From Alphaproteobacteria bacterium (GTDB lineage: Bacteria > Pseudomonadota > Alphaproteobacteria > Rhizobiales > Xanthobacteraceae), in contig VGEP01000032.1 in the NCBI GenBank assembly GCA_016869215.1, positions 1 through 47,049 on the forward strand: a stretch of DNA of 47,049 bases, written 5' to 3'. The notes beneath the pieces are model-generated. The model ran no database searches, had not been told where the DNA came from, and saw only the letters and a list, made by a program, of their open reading frames with translations. The translations under genes were made by a program, and so were the position numbers. Every line of letters starts with the position of its first letter. Position 1 is the stretch's first letter. Of this stretch, positions 7,951-15,919 are shown piece by piece.

Positions 7951-9312
7951 ATGCCCGGCCCCGCCATGGACTCCATCACCCGAAGCATCGCCGAATATGC
8001 CGTCCGGCTCGACTACGCCGCTTTGCCCGCCGACGTTGTCCACGACTGCAAGCGGCGGATCGTCGACACCATGGGTTGCGCGATTGCGGCCTACGACACC
8101 GAGCCGGCACGGATCGCGCGCGCCGTCGCCACGCGCGCGCCTTTTCCCAACGGCGCGACCGTCGTTGGCACTGCGTTCAAGACGCTGCCCGACCTCGCCG
8201 GCTTCGCCAACAGCGTGGCGAGCCGCTACCTCGAAGGCAACGACACCTATCCGGGCGGCGGCGGCCACCCGAACGATTGCCTGCTGCCGATCCTTGCCGT
8301 CGCCGAGGCCGAGAACGCCGACCCGCGCACCGCCATCGCCGCGCTGGTGCTCAGCTACGAGGTGCACCGCTACTTGTTCCTCGCCTACCCGATGCGGAAA
8401 CACGCACTGGACTACGTTCTGTACAACGCGGTGTCCGCGGCGGCGGGCGCAGCCAAGATCATGGGGCTGGCTTTCGAGCAGACCGCGAACGCGCTGTCGC
8501 TCGCTGCCGTCCCCAACCTCGGCCTCGACATCAGCCGGCGCGGGCATCTGACGATGTGGAAGGGCTGCGCCGCAGCCAATGCCGCACGCAATGGCGTGTT
8601 CGCGGCCATCATGGCGGCGGAGGGCATGGAAGGACCGCCCGAGCCGTTCGAGGATGGGCTCGCGGCCGTGACAGGGCCAGCGCTCAAGCCGTCGTTCCCG
8701 CTGGAGCCCGGCCGGTTCAGCATGCTCAAGGCCGACTACAAGTATTTCCTCAGCGAGTTCCACGCCCAGGGGCCAGCGTTCCTTGCGCTCGAGCTGCGGC
8801 CGCAGTTTGCGCTCGACGACGTCGAGAAGATCGCGATCGACACGTACCACTTTGCCTGGTTCGAGATCGGCAGCGGCGCGGAGAAGTGGGCGCCGACCAC
8901 CCGCGAGACCGCGGACCACAGCATGCCCTACGTCGTAGCGGCGGTGCTGATCGACGGCGCATACACCGACGCGATCTTCGAGCCCGCGCGTTTCACCGAC
9001 GCCCGCACGCTCGACCTGATGAAGAAGATCGTCGTCACGGAGGACGACGGGTTCAACAAGCGGTATCCCGCGAGCCTGCCATGCCGGATGACGGTCACGC
9101 TCAAGGGCGGCAAGCGGATCGCGGCCGAGCTCGCCAATCCCATCGGCCACCACGACCGCCCGATGACCGACGAGCAACTGACGCAGAAGTTCCGCGGTCT
9201 TGCGGGCCGCAAACTTTCCGAGGAGCGCCTTCAGGCCGTGCTCGACCGGGTCTGGCGGCTCGACGGCGGCGGCAGCCTGGCATCGCTGTTCGAGTCCGTG
9301 CGCATGACGTGA
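7951..9312 (+). CDS. MmgE/PrpD family protein
   Basis: The 453-residue protein begins with the family-typical segment SITRSIAEYAVRLDYAALP and shows DCKRRIVDTMGCAIAAYD, followed by EGNDTYPGGGGHPND, the conserved PrpD active-site region. MmgE/PrpD enzymes include 2-methylcitrate dehydratase and cis-aconitate decarboxylase. Many paralogues in soil alphaproteobacteria lie in catabolic clusters with unknown substrates. Starts at 7951 or 7966 are possible: AAGGA abuts the first and lies 15 nt before the second. The gene diverges from the alpha/beta hydrolase across about 50 bp, suggesting a shared regulatory region. A specific methylcitrate role is unlikely because prpB and prpC are absent. Confidence 0.85.
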   Translation: MPGPAMDSITRSIAEYAVRLDYAALPADVVHDCKRRIVDTMGCAIAAYDTEPARIARAVATRAPFPNGATVVGTAFKTLPDLAGFANSVASRYLEGNDTYPGGGGHPNDCLLPILAVAEAENADPRTAIAALVLSYEVHRYLFLAYPMRKHALDYVLYNAVSAAAGAAKIMGLAFEQTANALSLAAVPNLGLDISRRGHLTMWKGCAAANAARNGVFAAIMAAEGMEGPPEPFEDGLAAVTGPALKPSFPLEPGRFSMLKADYKYFLSEFHAQGPAFLALELRPQFALDDVEKIAIDTYHFAWFEIGSGAEKWAPTTRETADHSMPYVVAAVLIDGAYTDAIFEPARFTDARTLDLMKKIVVTEDDGFNKRYPASLPCRMTVTLKGGKRIAAELANPIGHHDRPMTDEQLTQKFRGLAGRKLSEERLQAVLDRVWRLDGGGSLASLFESVRMT

Positions 9313-9332
9313 CCGGCGCACGCGGCCCGGAG

Positions 9333-9950
9333 TCAGCGCGGCCGCAATTCGATTTGCGCAGCGGCCAGACGCCGGTAGAGATTGCGTTGGCGCATCACTG
9401 GCCACCACCGGTACAGAAATATTTCCATCGGCCGCCAGTTGGCGACCCAGCCGAGAATGATGAGTCCCTCGTTGAAGAACCGGCTCACGTAGCCTTCGCC
9501 CAGTTGATATGCCAGCAACTGCCCGGCAATCACGCAGGTCGCCAGCACCGACAGGCCGATGGCGAGCGAGATGCGGCCGACCCGAAACAGGTCGCGAATA
9601 TCGAGATCGGTCCGGTTCGCGCGATAGCTGAAGTAGGTGTTGAACGCTTCATGCAGGATCGGCGCGATGGGGCTCGCAGCCTCCTCCGGCGGAAGGTGAA
9701 GCACAATTCGGATCGGATGATGGGTAGACAACTCGCGCGCCCAGCCGACGATATAGTCCTCGGCGGTTTTGGACAGGTCCCGTTGCGGAAACGGGAACGG
9801 GTCGAGGGCGTCGAACAGATGCGCAATCCGCTCGGCCCGCAGCTCGATGGTGGATCCGGATACTTCGCCTGCCAACTCAGCCTCACCCACAATCCCGCCG
9901 AAGCGGGGTTTTCGGGCAACAACTGTGGCCATTCCGCCGCGCGCGGCCAT
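9333..9950 (-). CDS. Uncharacterised membrane protein with two TM helices
   Basis: A 205-residue protein with a soluble N-terminal half (about 1-120) and two hydrophobic segments near residues 128-150 and 160-175, followed by a basic tail rich in Arg and Trp. It is not recognised. The motif DPFPFPQRDLSKTAEDYIVGW resembles small conserved hypothetical proteins of Hyphomicrobiales. The start may instead be the Met at 9932. It is convergent with the PrpD gene and divergent from the P1B-type ATPase, but no functional link is evident. Confidence 0.6.
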   Translation of the reverse strand: MAARGGMATVVARKPRFGGIVGEAELAGEVSGSTIELRAERIAHLFDALDPFPFPQRDLSKTAEDYIVGWARELSTHHPIRIVLHLPPEEAASPIAPILHEAFNTYFSYRANRTDLDIRDLFRVGRISLAIGLSVLATCVIAGQLLAYQLGEGYVSRFFNEGLIILGWVANWRPMEIFLYRWWPVMRQRNLYRRLAAAQIELRPR

Positions 9951-10050
9951 TGAGCCACATCAATCGGACCGCCGATTTCACGGCCTAAGTAACGCGTGGT
10001 GTAATCTCGCCAATCGGCGGCCGTTCGGTCCGCCGACCCGGCAACCCGAC

Positions 10051-11943
10051 ATGCGCGCCGACATCGACCTGCGACACATCCTGGTTTCAGTGCCCGCGGC
10101 CGGCCTCGTCCTGGGGCTGGCGCTGTCCGCGTTGGGGCGCGGCGAGTGGTCCGGCGCGATCTGGGCCGCGTCCACCCTGCCGGTGCTGATCGCTCTCCTG
10201 TTCGAAATCGTCTCGAGCCTGCGCCGCGGCGACGTGGGTCTCGACATCGTCGCCGCGTTGTCCATGACGGCGGCGCTGGTGTTCGGCGAATACCTCGCCG
10301 CCGCCGTGGTCGCGCTGATGTACGCCGGCGGCCAGTATCTCGAAAGCTTCGCCGAGCGTCATGCGCGCAAGGAGATGACCGCGCTGCTGTCGCGCGTGCC
10401 GCGCAGCGCGGTCCGGCACCGCGATGGAGCGCTGGAGGAGATCACGATCGACGACATCGCGCCCGGCGACCGCCTGCTGATCCGCCAGGGCGACGTGGTG
10501 CCGGTCGACGGCGACGTCGCCGGCGGCTTGGCCGTGCTCGACCAGTCGGCGCTGACCGGCGAATCGCTGCCGGTGCAGCGCAAGGCCGGCGAGCCGGTGA
10601 TGAGCGGTTCGACCAATGCCGGCGCGGCGTTCGATCTGGTCGCCACCCGCCGCGCCGCGCAAAGCACCTACGCCGGGATTGTCCGGCTGGTCGAGGCAGC
10701 GCAGAAGTCGAAGGCGCCGATGGCGCGGCTCGCCGATCGTTATGCGATCGTGTTCCTCGCGCTGACCGTCGCCATTGCAAGCGCGGCGTGGTTCATGACC
10801 GGCGATCCGATCCGCCTTGTCGCAGTGCTGGTCGTCGCAACGCCCTGCCCGCTGATCCTCGCGGTGCCCGTCGCAATCGTGTCCGGACTGTCCCGCGCCG
10901 CCCGCTACGGCATTCTGGTCAAGGGCGGCAAGGCCCTGGAGGGACTGGCGCGCGTGCGCGTGCTGGTGCTCGACAAGACCGGCACGCTCACGCACGGCCG
11001 CGCCCGCATCGTCGCCGTACGAACCGTCGCCGGATTGGACGCCGGCGATGTGCTGCGGCTCGCGGCCTCGCTCGACCAGGCGTCCAAGCACATCATCGCG
11101 GAAACCATCGTGGCGCAGGCGCGCGAGCGCGGCCTCCAGCTTTCGATCCCGGGCAATGTCGCCGAAACACCCGGCGAAGGCATCGAGGGGATCGTCGACG
11201 GCCGGCGTGTGATCGTCGGCGGGACCCGTTTTGTGGCCAACAGGCTGGGCGGCACACCGGGGCTGCCGCCCTGGCCGCAGACACCCGGCGCAGTCACGGT
11301 ATCGGCCGCGGTGGACGGCAAGCTGGCAGGCGAGCTTGTGCTGGCCGACGAGTTGCGCAGCGGCACCGAGGCCCTGCTCAAGCGCCTGCGCGAGCTTTCT
11401 TTCGAACGCATCGTGCTGGCGACCGGCGACCGCCGCGAGGTCGCTGACGCCGTGGTGGCCGGCCTCGACATCGACGCCGTGCGCCCGGAACTGACGCCCG
11501 ACCAGAAGGTCATGGTCGTGCTGGCCGAGCGCAAGAACGGCCCGGTGATGATGGCCGGTGACGGCGTCAACGACGCGCCGGCGCTGGCCGCCGCTGACGT
11601 GGGCCTCGCCATGGGCGCGGGCGCGGCCGCCTCCGCCGAGGCCGCCGACGTGGTGCTGCTGGTCGACCGGCTGGACCGCATCGTTCCAGCGGTCGAGATC
11701 GCACACCGCTCGCGGCGCATCGCGCTGGAAAGCGTTTACGCCGGCATCGGATTATCGGTGGCGGGAATGATTGCGGCAGCGTTCGGGTACATCACGCCGG
11801 TGCAGGGCGCGCTGCTGCAGGAGGCGATCGACGTGGCGGTGATCCTGAACGCGCTGCGCGCGCTCAAGGGGCGGGCTTACCCCGCAGATCCTTCACCCGC
11901 ACAGCTTTCCCCTGCGACCGCGGCAGCTCGCCCGGCATCTTGA
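10051..11943 (+). CDS. P1B-5-type heavy-metal ATPase
   Basis: A 630-residue P-type ATPase without an N-terminal metal-binding (HMA) domain. It has TGES (about 169), TPCPL in the transport helix (Cys 266), the phosphorylation site DKTGT (Asp 308), GDGVNDAPA, and a last-helix motif QEAIDVAVILNALR (Gln about 590). TPCP together with QExxDxxxILNALR is the signature reported for subgroup P1B-5, whose studied member (Nia of Sinorhizobium) exports nickel and iron. The hemerythrin-like tail seen in some P1B-5 proteins is missing; only a short Pro/Ala tail follows. The start is the ATG at 10051 before MRADIDLRH. The last 80 bp overlap the convergent paaK. Confidence 0.85.
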   Translation: MRADIDLRHILVSVPAAGLVLGLALSALGRGEWSGAIWAASTLPVLIALLFEIVSSLRRGDVGLDIVAALSMTAALVFGEYLAAAVVALMYAGGQYLESFAERHARKEMTALLSRVPRSAVRHRDGALEEITIDDIAPGDRLLIRQGDVVPVDGDVAGGLAVLDQSALTGESLPVQRKAGEPVMSGSTNAGAAFDLVATRRAAQSTYAGIVRLVEAAQKSKAPMARLADRYAIVFLALTVAIASAAWFMTGDPIRLVAVLVVATPCPLILAVPVAIVSGLSRAARYGILVKGGKALEGLARVRVLVLDKTGTLTHGRARIVAVRTVAGLDAGDVLRLAASLDQASKHIIAETIVAQARERGLQLSIPGNVAETPGEGIEGIVDGRRVIVGGTRFVANRLGGTPGLPPWPQTPGAVTVSAAVDGKLAGELVLADELRSGTEALLKRLRELSFERIVLATGDRREVADAVVAGLDIDAVRPELTPDQKVMVVLAERKNGPVMMAGDGVNDAPALAAADVGLAMGAGAAASAEAADVVLLVDRLDRIVPAVEIAHRSRRIALESVYAGIGLSVAGMIAAAFGYITPVQGALLQEAIDVAVILNALRALKGRAYPADPSPAQLSPATAAARPAS

Positions 11944-13189
11944 CGGCGACCTCGCACGTCACGCCGATGCGCGATTTGATGTGATGCGCGACGTCGCGGG
12001 CGATGCTTGCGCGGCTTGCGTCGTCGGCGGGCGCGCCTGCGGCCATTTCGATCTCCAGCGTCATGGCGTCGAGCGATCCTTCGCGCTTCAGCTCGATCTG
12101 ATAGTGCGGCGCGACGCCGGGGAACCCGATCAACAACGCCTCGACCTGCGAAGGATAGACGTTGACGCCCCGGATGATCATCATGTCGTCATCGCGGCCG
12201 GTGACGCGCATGATGCGCACGTGGCTGCGGCCGCAGGCGCAGGGCGAGCGCTCCAGCCGCGTGATGTCGCGGCTGCGATAGCGCACCATCGGCAGCGCCT
12301 GCTTGGTGAGCGTGGTGATCACCAGTTCGCCCGCCTCGCCGTCCTTCACCGGTTCCAGGGTATTGGGATCGATCACCTCGAACAGGAAATGGTCCTCCCA
12401 GCCGTGCAGGCCGTCCTGCGCCACGTCGCATTCGACCGCGACGCCCGGCCCGATGATTTCGGACAGACCGTAGAGATCGACCGCCTTGATGCCGAGCCGC
12501 TCCTGAAGGTCGCGGCGCATGGCGTCGCTCCACGGCTCGGCGCCGAAAATGCCGAGCCGCACCGGCAGCTTGCGAACGTCGACGCCCATGCCTGCGGCGA
12601 CCTCGGCGATGTTAAGCGCATAGGACGGTGTGGCGCAAAGCACTTGCGCGCCAAGGTCCTGCAGCAGCGTGACCTGACGCTCGGTCATGCCGCCGGACAC
12701 CGGCACCACCGAGCAGCCGAGCCTTTCTGCACCGTAGTGAACGCCAAGCCCGCCGGTGAACAGGCCGTAGCCGTAGGCGTTGTGCAGAATGTCGCCAGGC
12801 CGCGCGCCGGCGCAGGCGATGCAGCGCGCCATCAGGTCGGACCAATTGTCGACGTCGCCCTGGGTGTAGCCGACCACGGTGGCCTTGCCGGTGGTGCCGG
12901 ACGACGCGTGCAGCCGCACCACCTGCTCGCGCGGCACCGCGAACAGCCCGAACGGATAGGCGTCGCGCAGATCGGCCTTCACCGCGAACGGGAAACGCAC
13001 GATGTCGTCGAGCGAACTGAGATGCTCGGGCTTGACCTTGGCGGCGTCGAACTTGGCCCGTACATGCGGGACCCTGGCATAGGCCGTCTCGACCGTGGTC
13101 TTGAGGCGCGCGAGCTGCAGCGCGGCAAGCTCCACGCGCGGCATGCACTCGGCCTTGCGGTCGTAGAAGAAGGTGTCGGCCCGGCTCAT
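11864..13189 (-). CDS. paaK: Phenylacetate-CoA ligase-like AMP-forming enzyme
   Basis: A 441-residue adenylate-forming ligase. It has the ATP-binding loop SSGTTGKATVVGY, LYGLSE in the core, a Cys-rich SPCACGRSH segment, the adenylation hinge TGRDDDMMIIRGVNVYPSQ, and a C-terminal lysine in RSQGKAVRV. This order and length match PaaK, which converts arylacetates to CoA thioesters with ATP. ATG 13189 is used; the open frame extends upstream but overlaps the divergent gene's leader. It is back-to-back (about 60 bp) with a DpgC-like dioxygenase gene whose known relative acts on a phenylacetyl-CoA, so the two probably act in series. No other paa genes are nearby, so the substrate may be a substituted arylacetate. 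Confidence 0.85.
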   Translation of the reverse strand: MSRADTFFYDRKAECMPRVELAALQLARLKTTVETAYARVPHVRAKFDAAKVKPEHLSSLDDIVRFPFAVKADLRDAYPFGLFAVPREQVVRLHASSGTTGKATVVGYTQGDVDNWSDLMARCIACAGARPGDILHNAYGYGLFTGGLGVHYGAERLGCSVVPVSGGMTERQVTLLQDLGAQVLCATPSYALNIAEVAAGMGVDVRKLPVRLGIFGAEPWSDAMRRDLQERLGIKAVDLYGLSEIIGPGVAVECDVAQDGLHGWEDHFLFEVIDPNTLEPVKDGEAGELVITTLTKQALPMVRYRSRDITRLERSPCACGRSHVRIMRVTGRDDDMMIIRGVNVYPSQVEALLIGFPGVAPHYQIELKREGSLDAMTLEIEMAAGAPADDASRASIARDVAHHIKSRIGVTCEVAVKMPGELPRSQGKAVRVKDLRGKPAP

Positions 13190-13248
13190 GGCGGCGGTAT
13201 AGTAACAGCGAGATGGGGGCCGTGAACCAGACGTGAGGAGTGAAATCG

Positions 13249-14658
13249 ATGGCCGTCCGCGAACCCCGATGGGATACAAGGCCGCTTGCGGCGGCGGGGA
13301 TTGCCGCAAAAGACATCAATGCCTGGCTCAAGGCCGAACCGCTTAGGACCCGGAGCTTTGCCGCCGATTGCAAGGCCTATTCCGCGTTCTGGCGGAAGTC
13401 CACTGCGCTACTTGCGCAGTTGCCGCCCCCCGCGCGCCGGCAAGACCGCGACCGATCCGCCGCCATCACCATCGATTTTGCGGCGCGCGATGCACGCGCG
13501 CGCTTTCTGTATGCCCACGCCGATGCGGTCTACGACAAGCTGACTGCCAAGCGAACACGCCATGTCCGCATCGAGGAACTGGCCGCAGCCGCCGCAAAGC
13601 TTGTGCCGAACCTTGTGCCTTCGCATAAGCAGATCGCCGCCGAGGACGGACTGAAGCAGAGCGAAAAGGCAGGATTGGAAATCGATCAGGGACTATTCGT
13701 TTCAGCAATGCTGCGAAGCCGGCAATCCGGCACACATCTCTGCCACGCCATGCTGCTGCCGCGACAGGAAGCTTACAACGCGCTGCCGAGGTATCTCAAA
13801 AGTGACAAAGCCGAATTCCCTGGCGCTTCAATCGAACGGCGCGGCAAGGCCGCGATCCTCACCTACCGGAATCCACGTTTTTTGAACGCCGAGGATCAGA
13901 CCACGCTCGACGGGTTCGAGACCTGCGTCGATCTTGCGCTGCTGGACGGCAGAGTGGAGGTCGCCGTGCTGCGCGGCGGTATCGTCGAGAATCCGAAATA
14001 TGCGGGCCGACGCTTGTTCGGCTCCGGCATCAACCTGACGCACCTCTATCATGGGCGCATCCCGTTTCTCTGGTACCTCACGCGCGATCTCGGCTACGTC
14101 AACAAGCTCTATCGTGGCATTGCGGTGCCGCATGACGCGCCGCCCGACGAGTTTGGCGGCCAGACCATTGAGAAGCCGTTCATCGCCGCGGTCGAGGGCT
14201 TTGCCATCGGCGGCCACTGCCAGGTGCTGCTTGCGGTCGACTATGTGATCGCGGAAAAGACCGCGTTTATGACGCTGCCCGCCCGCAAGGAGGGCATCAT
14301 CCCCGGCGCCGCCAACATGCGGCTGCCGCGTGCGGTCGGAGACCGCGTTGCACGCCAGGCGATTCAGTACGAGCGGCGGCTGGAATGCGACAGCCCGGAA
14401 GGCCGCCTGATTTGCGACGAGATCGTAGAGGCGGGCGCGATGGACGCCGCCATCGAGAGGGTGGTCAAGGGACTCACCAGCTCCGGCGTGGTCAGCGCGG
14501 CCTCCAACCGCCGCGCATTCCGCATCACGCAGGAGCCGCTCGATATGTTCCGAAATTACTTTTCGGTCTATGCGCGTGAGCAAGCCTATTGCCACTTCAG
14601 CCCGGCGCTGATCTCGAACCTGGAGCGTTATTGGGACGCGGCAAACCGCAAGCCGTGA
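13249..14658 (+). CDS. DpgC-like cofactor-independent acyl-CoA dioxygenase (crotonase fold)
   Basis: A 469-residue protein of the enoyl-CoA hydratase superfamily with the long N-terminal helical domain (about 1-190) unique to the DpgC group, not found in ordinary hydratases. Segments ALLDGRVEVAVLRGG, GRRLFGSGINLTHL, DLGYVNKLYRGI, AIGGHCQVLL and EGIIPGAANMRLPR follow the DpgC order. The Gln in GGHCQ corresponds to the catalytic-pocket Gln of DpgC. DpgC converts 3,5-dihydroxyphenylacetyl-CoA with O2 and no cofactor to the arylglyoxylate during glycopeptide antibiotic synthesis. ATG 13249 has GAGGAG 8 nt upstream; a GTG at 13240 is the alternative. Pairing with the PaaK-like ligase suggests catabolic oxidation of an arylacetate. 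Confidence 0.8.
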   Translation: MAVREPRWDTRPLAAAGIAAKDINAWLKAEPLRTRSFAADCKAYSAFWRKSTALLAQLPPPARRQDRDRSAAITIDFAARDARARFLYAHADAVYDKLTAKRTRHVRIEELAAAAAKLVPNLVPSHKQIAAEDGLKQSEKAGLEIDQGLFVSAMLRSRQSGTHLCHAMLLPRQEAYNALPRYLKSDKAEFPGASIERRGKAAILTYRNPRFLNAEDQTTLDGFETCVDLALLDGRVEVAVLRGGIVENPKYAGRRLFGSGINLTHLYHGRIPFLWYLTRDLGYVNKLYRGIAVPHDAPPDEFGGQTIEKPFIAAVEGFAIGGHCQVLLAVDYVIAEKTAFMTLPARKEGIIPGAANMRLPRAVGDRVARQAIQYERRLECDSPEGRLICDEIVEAGAMDAAIERVVKGLTSSGVVSAASNRRAFRITQEPLDMFRNYFSVYAREQAYCHFSPALISNLERYWDAANRKP

Positions 14659-15072
14659 CTACTTCTTCAGCGCGTCGCGTTTCGCCGCCTTGGCCTTCAA
14701 CCGCTCGACGGTCTTGGCGACGTCCACGACAAAGCGGCCGTGCGTGCCGGCGCTGATCGTGTCCAGCTCGTCCTTGGCCGAGACCTCGAAATTCACCTTC
14801 CGGCCGTCGATGGCCGTGACTTTCACTGCGATCTCCACCGTCATGCCGGGCAGCGACGCGGCCTGGTGCTTCACCGACACTTCGGTGCCGACCGAGTCCT
14901 CGCCCGGATCGGCGTGTTCGAGGATCAGGTCGCGGCAGGTGCGTTCGATGTCGAGGATCATGGACGGCGTGGCGTAGACCCTCGCGTCCTCGCCCATGAA
15001 CCCGATGGTGCGGTCGCGGTCGATGACGATGTGGCGGACCTTGGAGGCGCCTGGCTTGAGGCTCGGCTTCAT
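14659..15072 (-). CDS. FlK-like hotdog thioesterase
   Basis: A 137-residue single hotdog-fold protein. A Thr in ATPSM, a Glu in DIERTC and a His in VKHQAAS match the Thr-Glu-His catalytic set of the fluoroacetyl-CoA thioesterase FlK family. It would hydrolyse a small acyl-CoA in the cytoplasm. The start at 15072 has GGGAG about 11 nt upstream and lies 16 bp after the isomerase stop, so it closes the Gfo/DUF993/isomerase operon. Its stop abuts that of the DpgC-like gene with no gap. A genuine role in fluoroacetate resistance is not indicated; many homologues act on other acyl-CoAs. Confidence 0.75.
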   Translation of the reverse strand: MKPSLKPGASKVRHIVIDRDRTIGFMGEDARVYATPSMILDIERTCRDLILEHADPGEDSVGTEVSVKHQAASLPGMTVEIAVKVTAIDGRKVNFEVSAKDELDTISAGTHGRFVVDVAKTVERLKAKAAKRDALKK

Positions 15073-15088
15073 TCTTGAATTCGCTCCC

Positions 15089-15919
15089 TCACACCACCGT
15101 CCGGTGCCGATCCAGGCAGATGCGTAGCACCTCGGCGGGATCGCGCTTCCACCAGTTCTCGGCGGAGAAAATCTCCACGTCGCAGTGGCCGTCATAGCCG
15201 GTCGCCTCGACCATGGCGCGGATGTCGCGCAGGCCGATGACGCCGTCGCCCGGCATGCCGCGGTCGAGCAGCAGGTCCTTCGTGGGCACCAGCCAGTCGC
15301 AGACGTGATAGGTGATGATGCGTTTGCCGGCGCGTGCGATCTCACGGCGCAGGTTCGGATCCCACCAGACGTGATAGACGTCGACCGCGAGGCCGAGACC
15401 CTCTCCCAGTTCGTCGCAGAGGTCGTTGGCGTGCGCCATGGTGTTCACGCAGGCGCGGTCGGCGGCATACATCGGATGCAACGGTTCGAGCGCCAGCGGC
15501 ATCTTCACCGTGCGCGCATAGTCCAGAAACGCGGCGAGCCCGTCGCGAACCTGCCGCCGCGCGCCGTCGATATCGCGTGAGCCCTTCGGCAGCCCGCCCG
15601 CGATCAACACCAGCGATCCCGCGCCGATGGCCACAGCCTCGTCGACCGCGCGCTTGTTGTCGTCGAGCGCGGCGCGCCGCCCGGCCTCGTCGGCCGCAGG
15701 AAACATGCCGCCACGGCAGAGACAAGTTACGGTGAGATTCTGTGCGCGGATCAGCTTGCCGGCGCGCTCGACGCCGCAGGCCTGTACGATGTCGCGCCAT
15801 GGCGCGATGGCGGCGATGCCGGCACGCGCGCAGCCCTCGACCAGTTGCTCCAGCGACCACGGTTTCACCGTCGCCGAGTTGATCGCGAGCAGCTTCGAGT
15901 CGTTCGAAAGGTCGCGCAT
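15089..15919 (-). CDS. Sugar phosphate isomerase/epimerase (TIM barrel)
   Basis: A 276-residue xylose-isomerase-like TIM-barrel protein. The metal-binding pattern is visible: LALEPLHP (Glu on strand 6), LAVDVYHVWWDP (Asp and His), TYHVCDW and CDVEIFS (C-terminal Glu). These enzymes isomerise or epimerise keto-sugars or related polyols. The ATG overlaps the DUF993 stop (TGATG), implying translational coupling. The conserved association with a Gfo/Idh/MocA dehydrogenase and DUF993 suggests a sugar or cyclitol degradation route in which the dehydrogenase acts first. The substrate is unknown. Confidence 0.85.
   Translation of the reverse strand: MRDLSNDSKLLAINSATVKPWSLEQLVEGCARAGIAAIAPWRDIVQACGVERAGKLIRAQNLTVTCLCRGGMFPAADEAGRRAALDDNKRAVDEAVAIGAGSLVLIAGGLPKGSRDIDGARRQVRDGLAAFLDYARTVKMPLALEPLHPMYAADRACVNTMAHANDLCDELGEGLGLAVDVYHVWWDPNLRREIARAGKRIITYHVCDWLVPTKDLLLDRGMPGDGVIGLRDIRAMVEATGYDGHCDVEIFSAENWWKRDPAEVLRICLDRHRTVV

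Noticed and set aside
14659-15072. Fluoroacetate-resistance gene
   Set aside because: The thioesterase has FlK-type catalytic residues, but no fluorometabolite genes are near and the family is widespread with other substrates.
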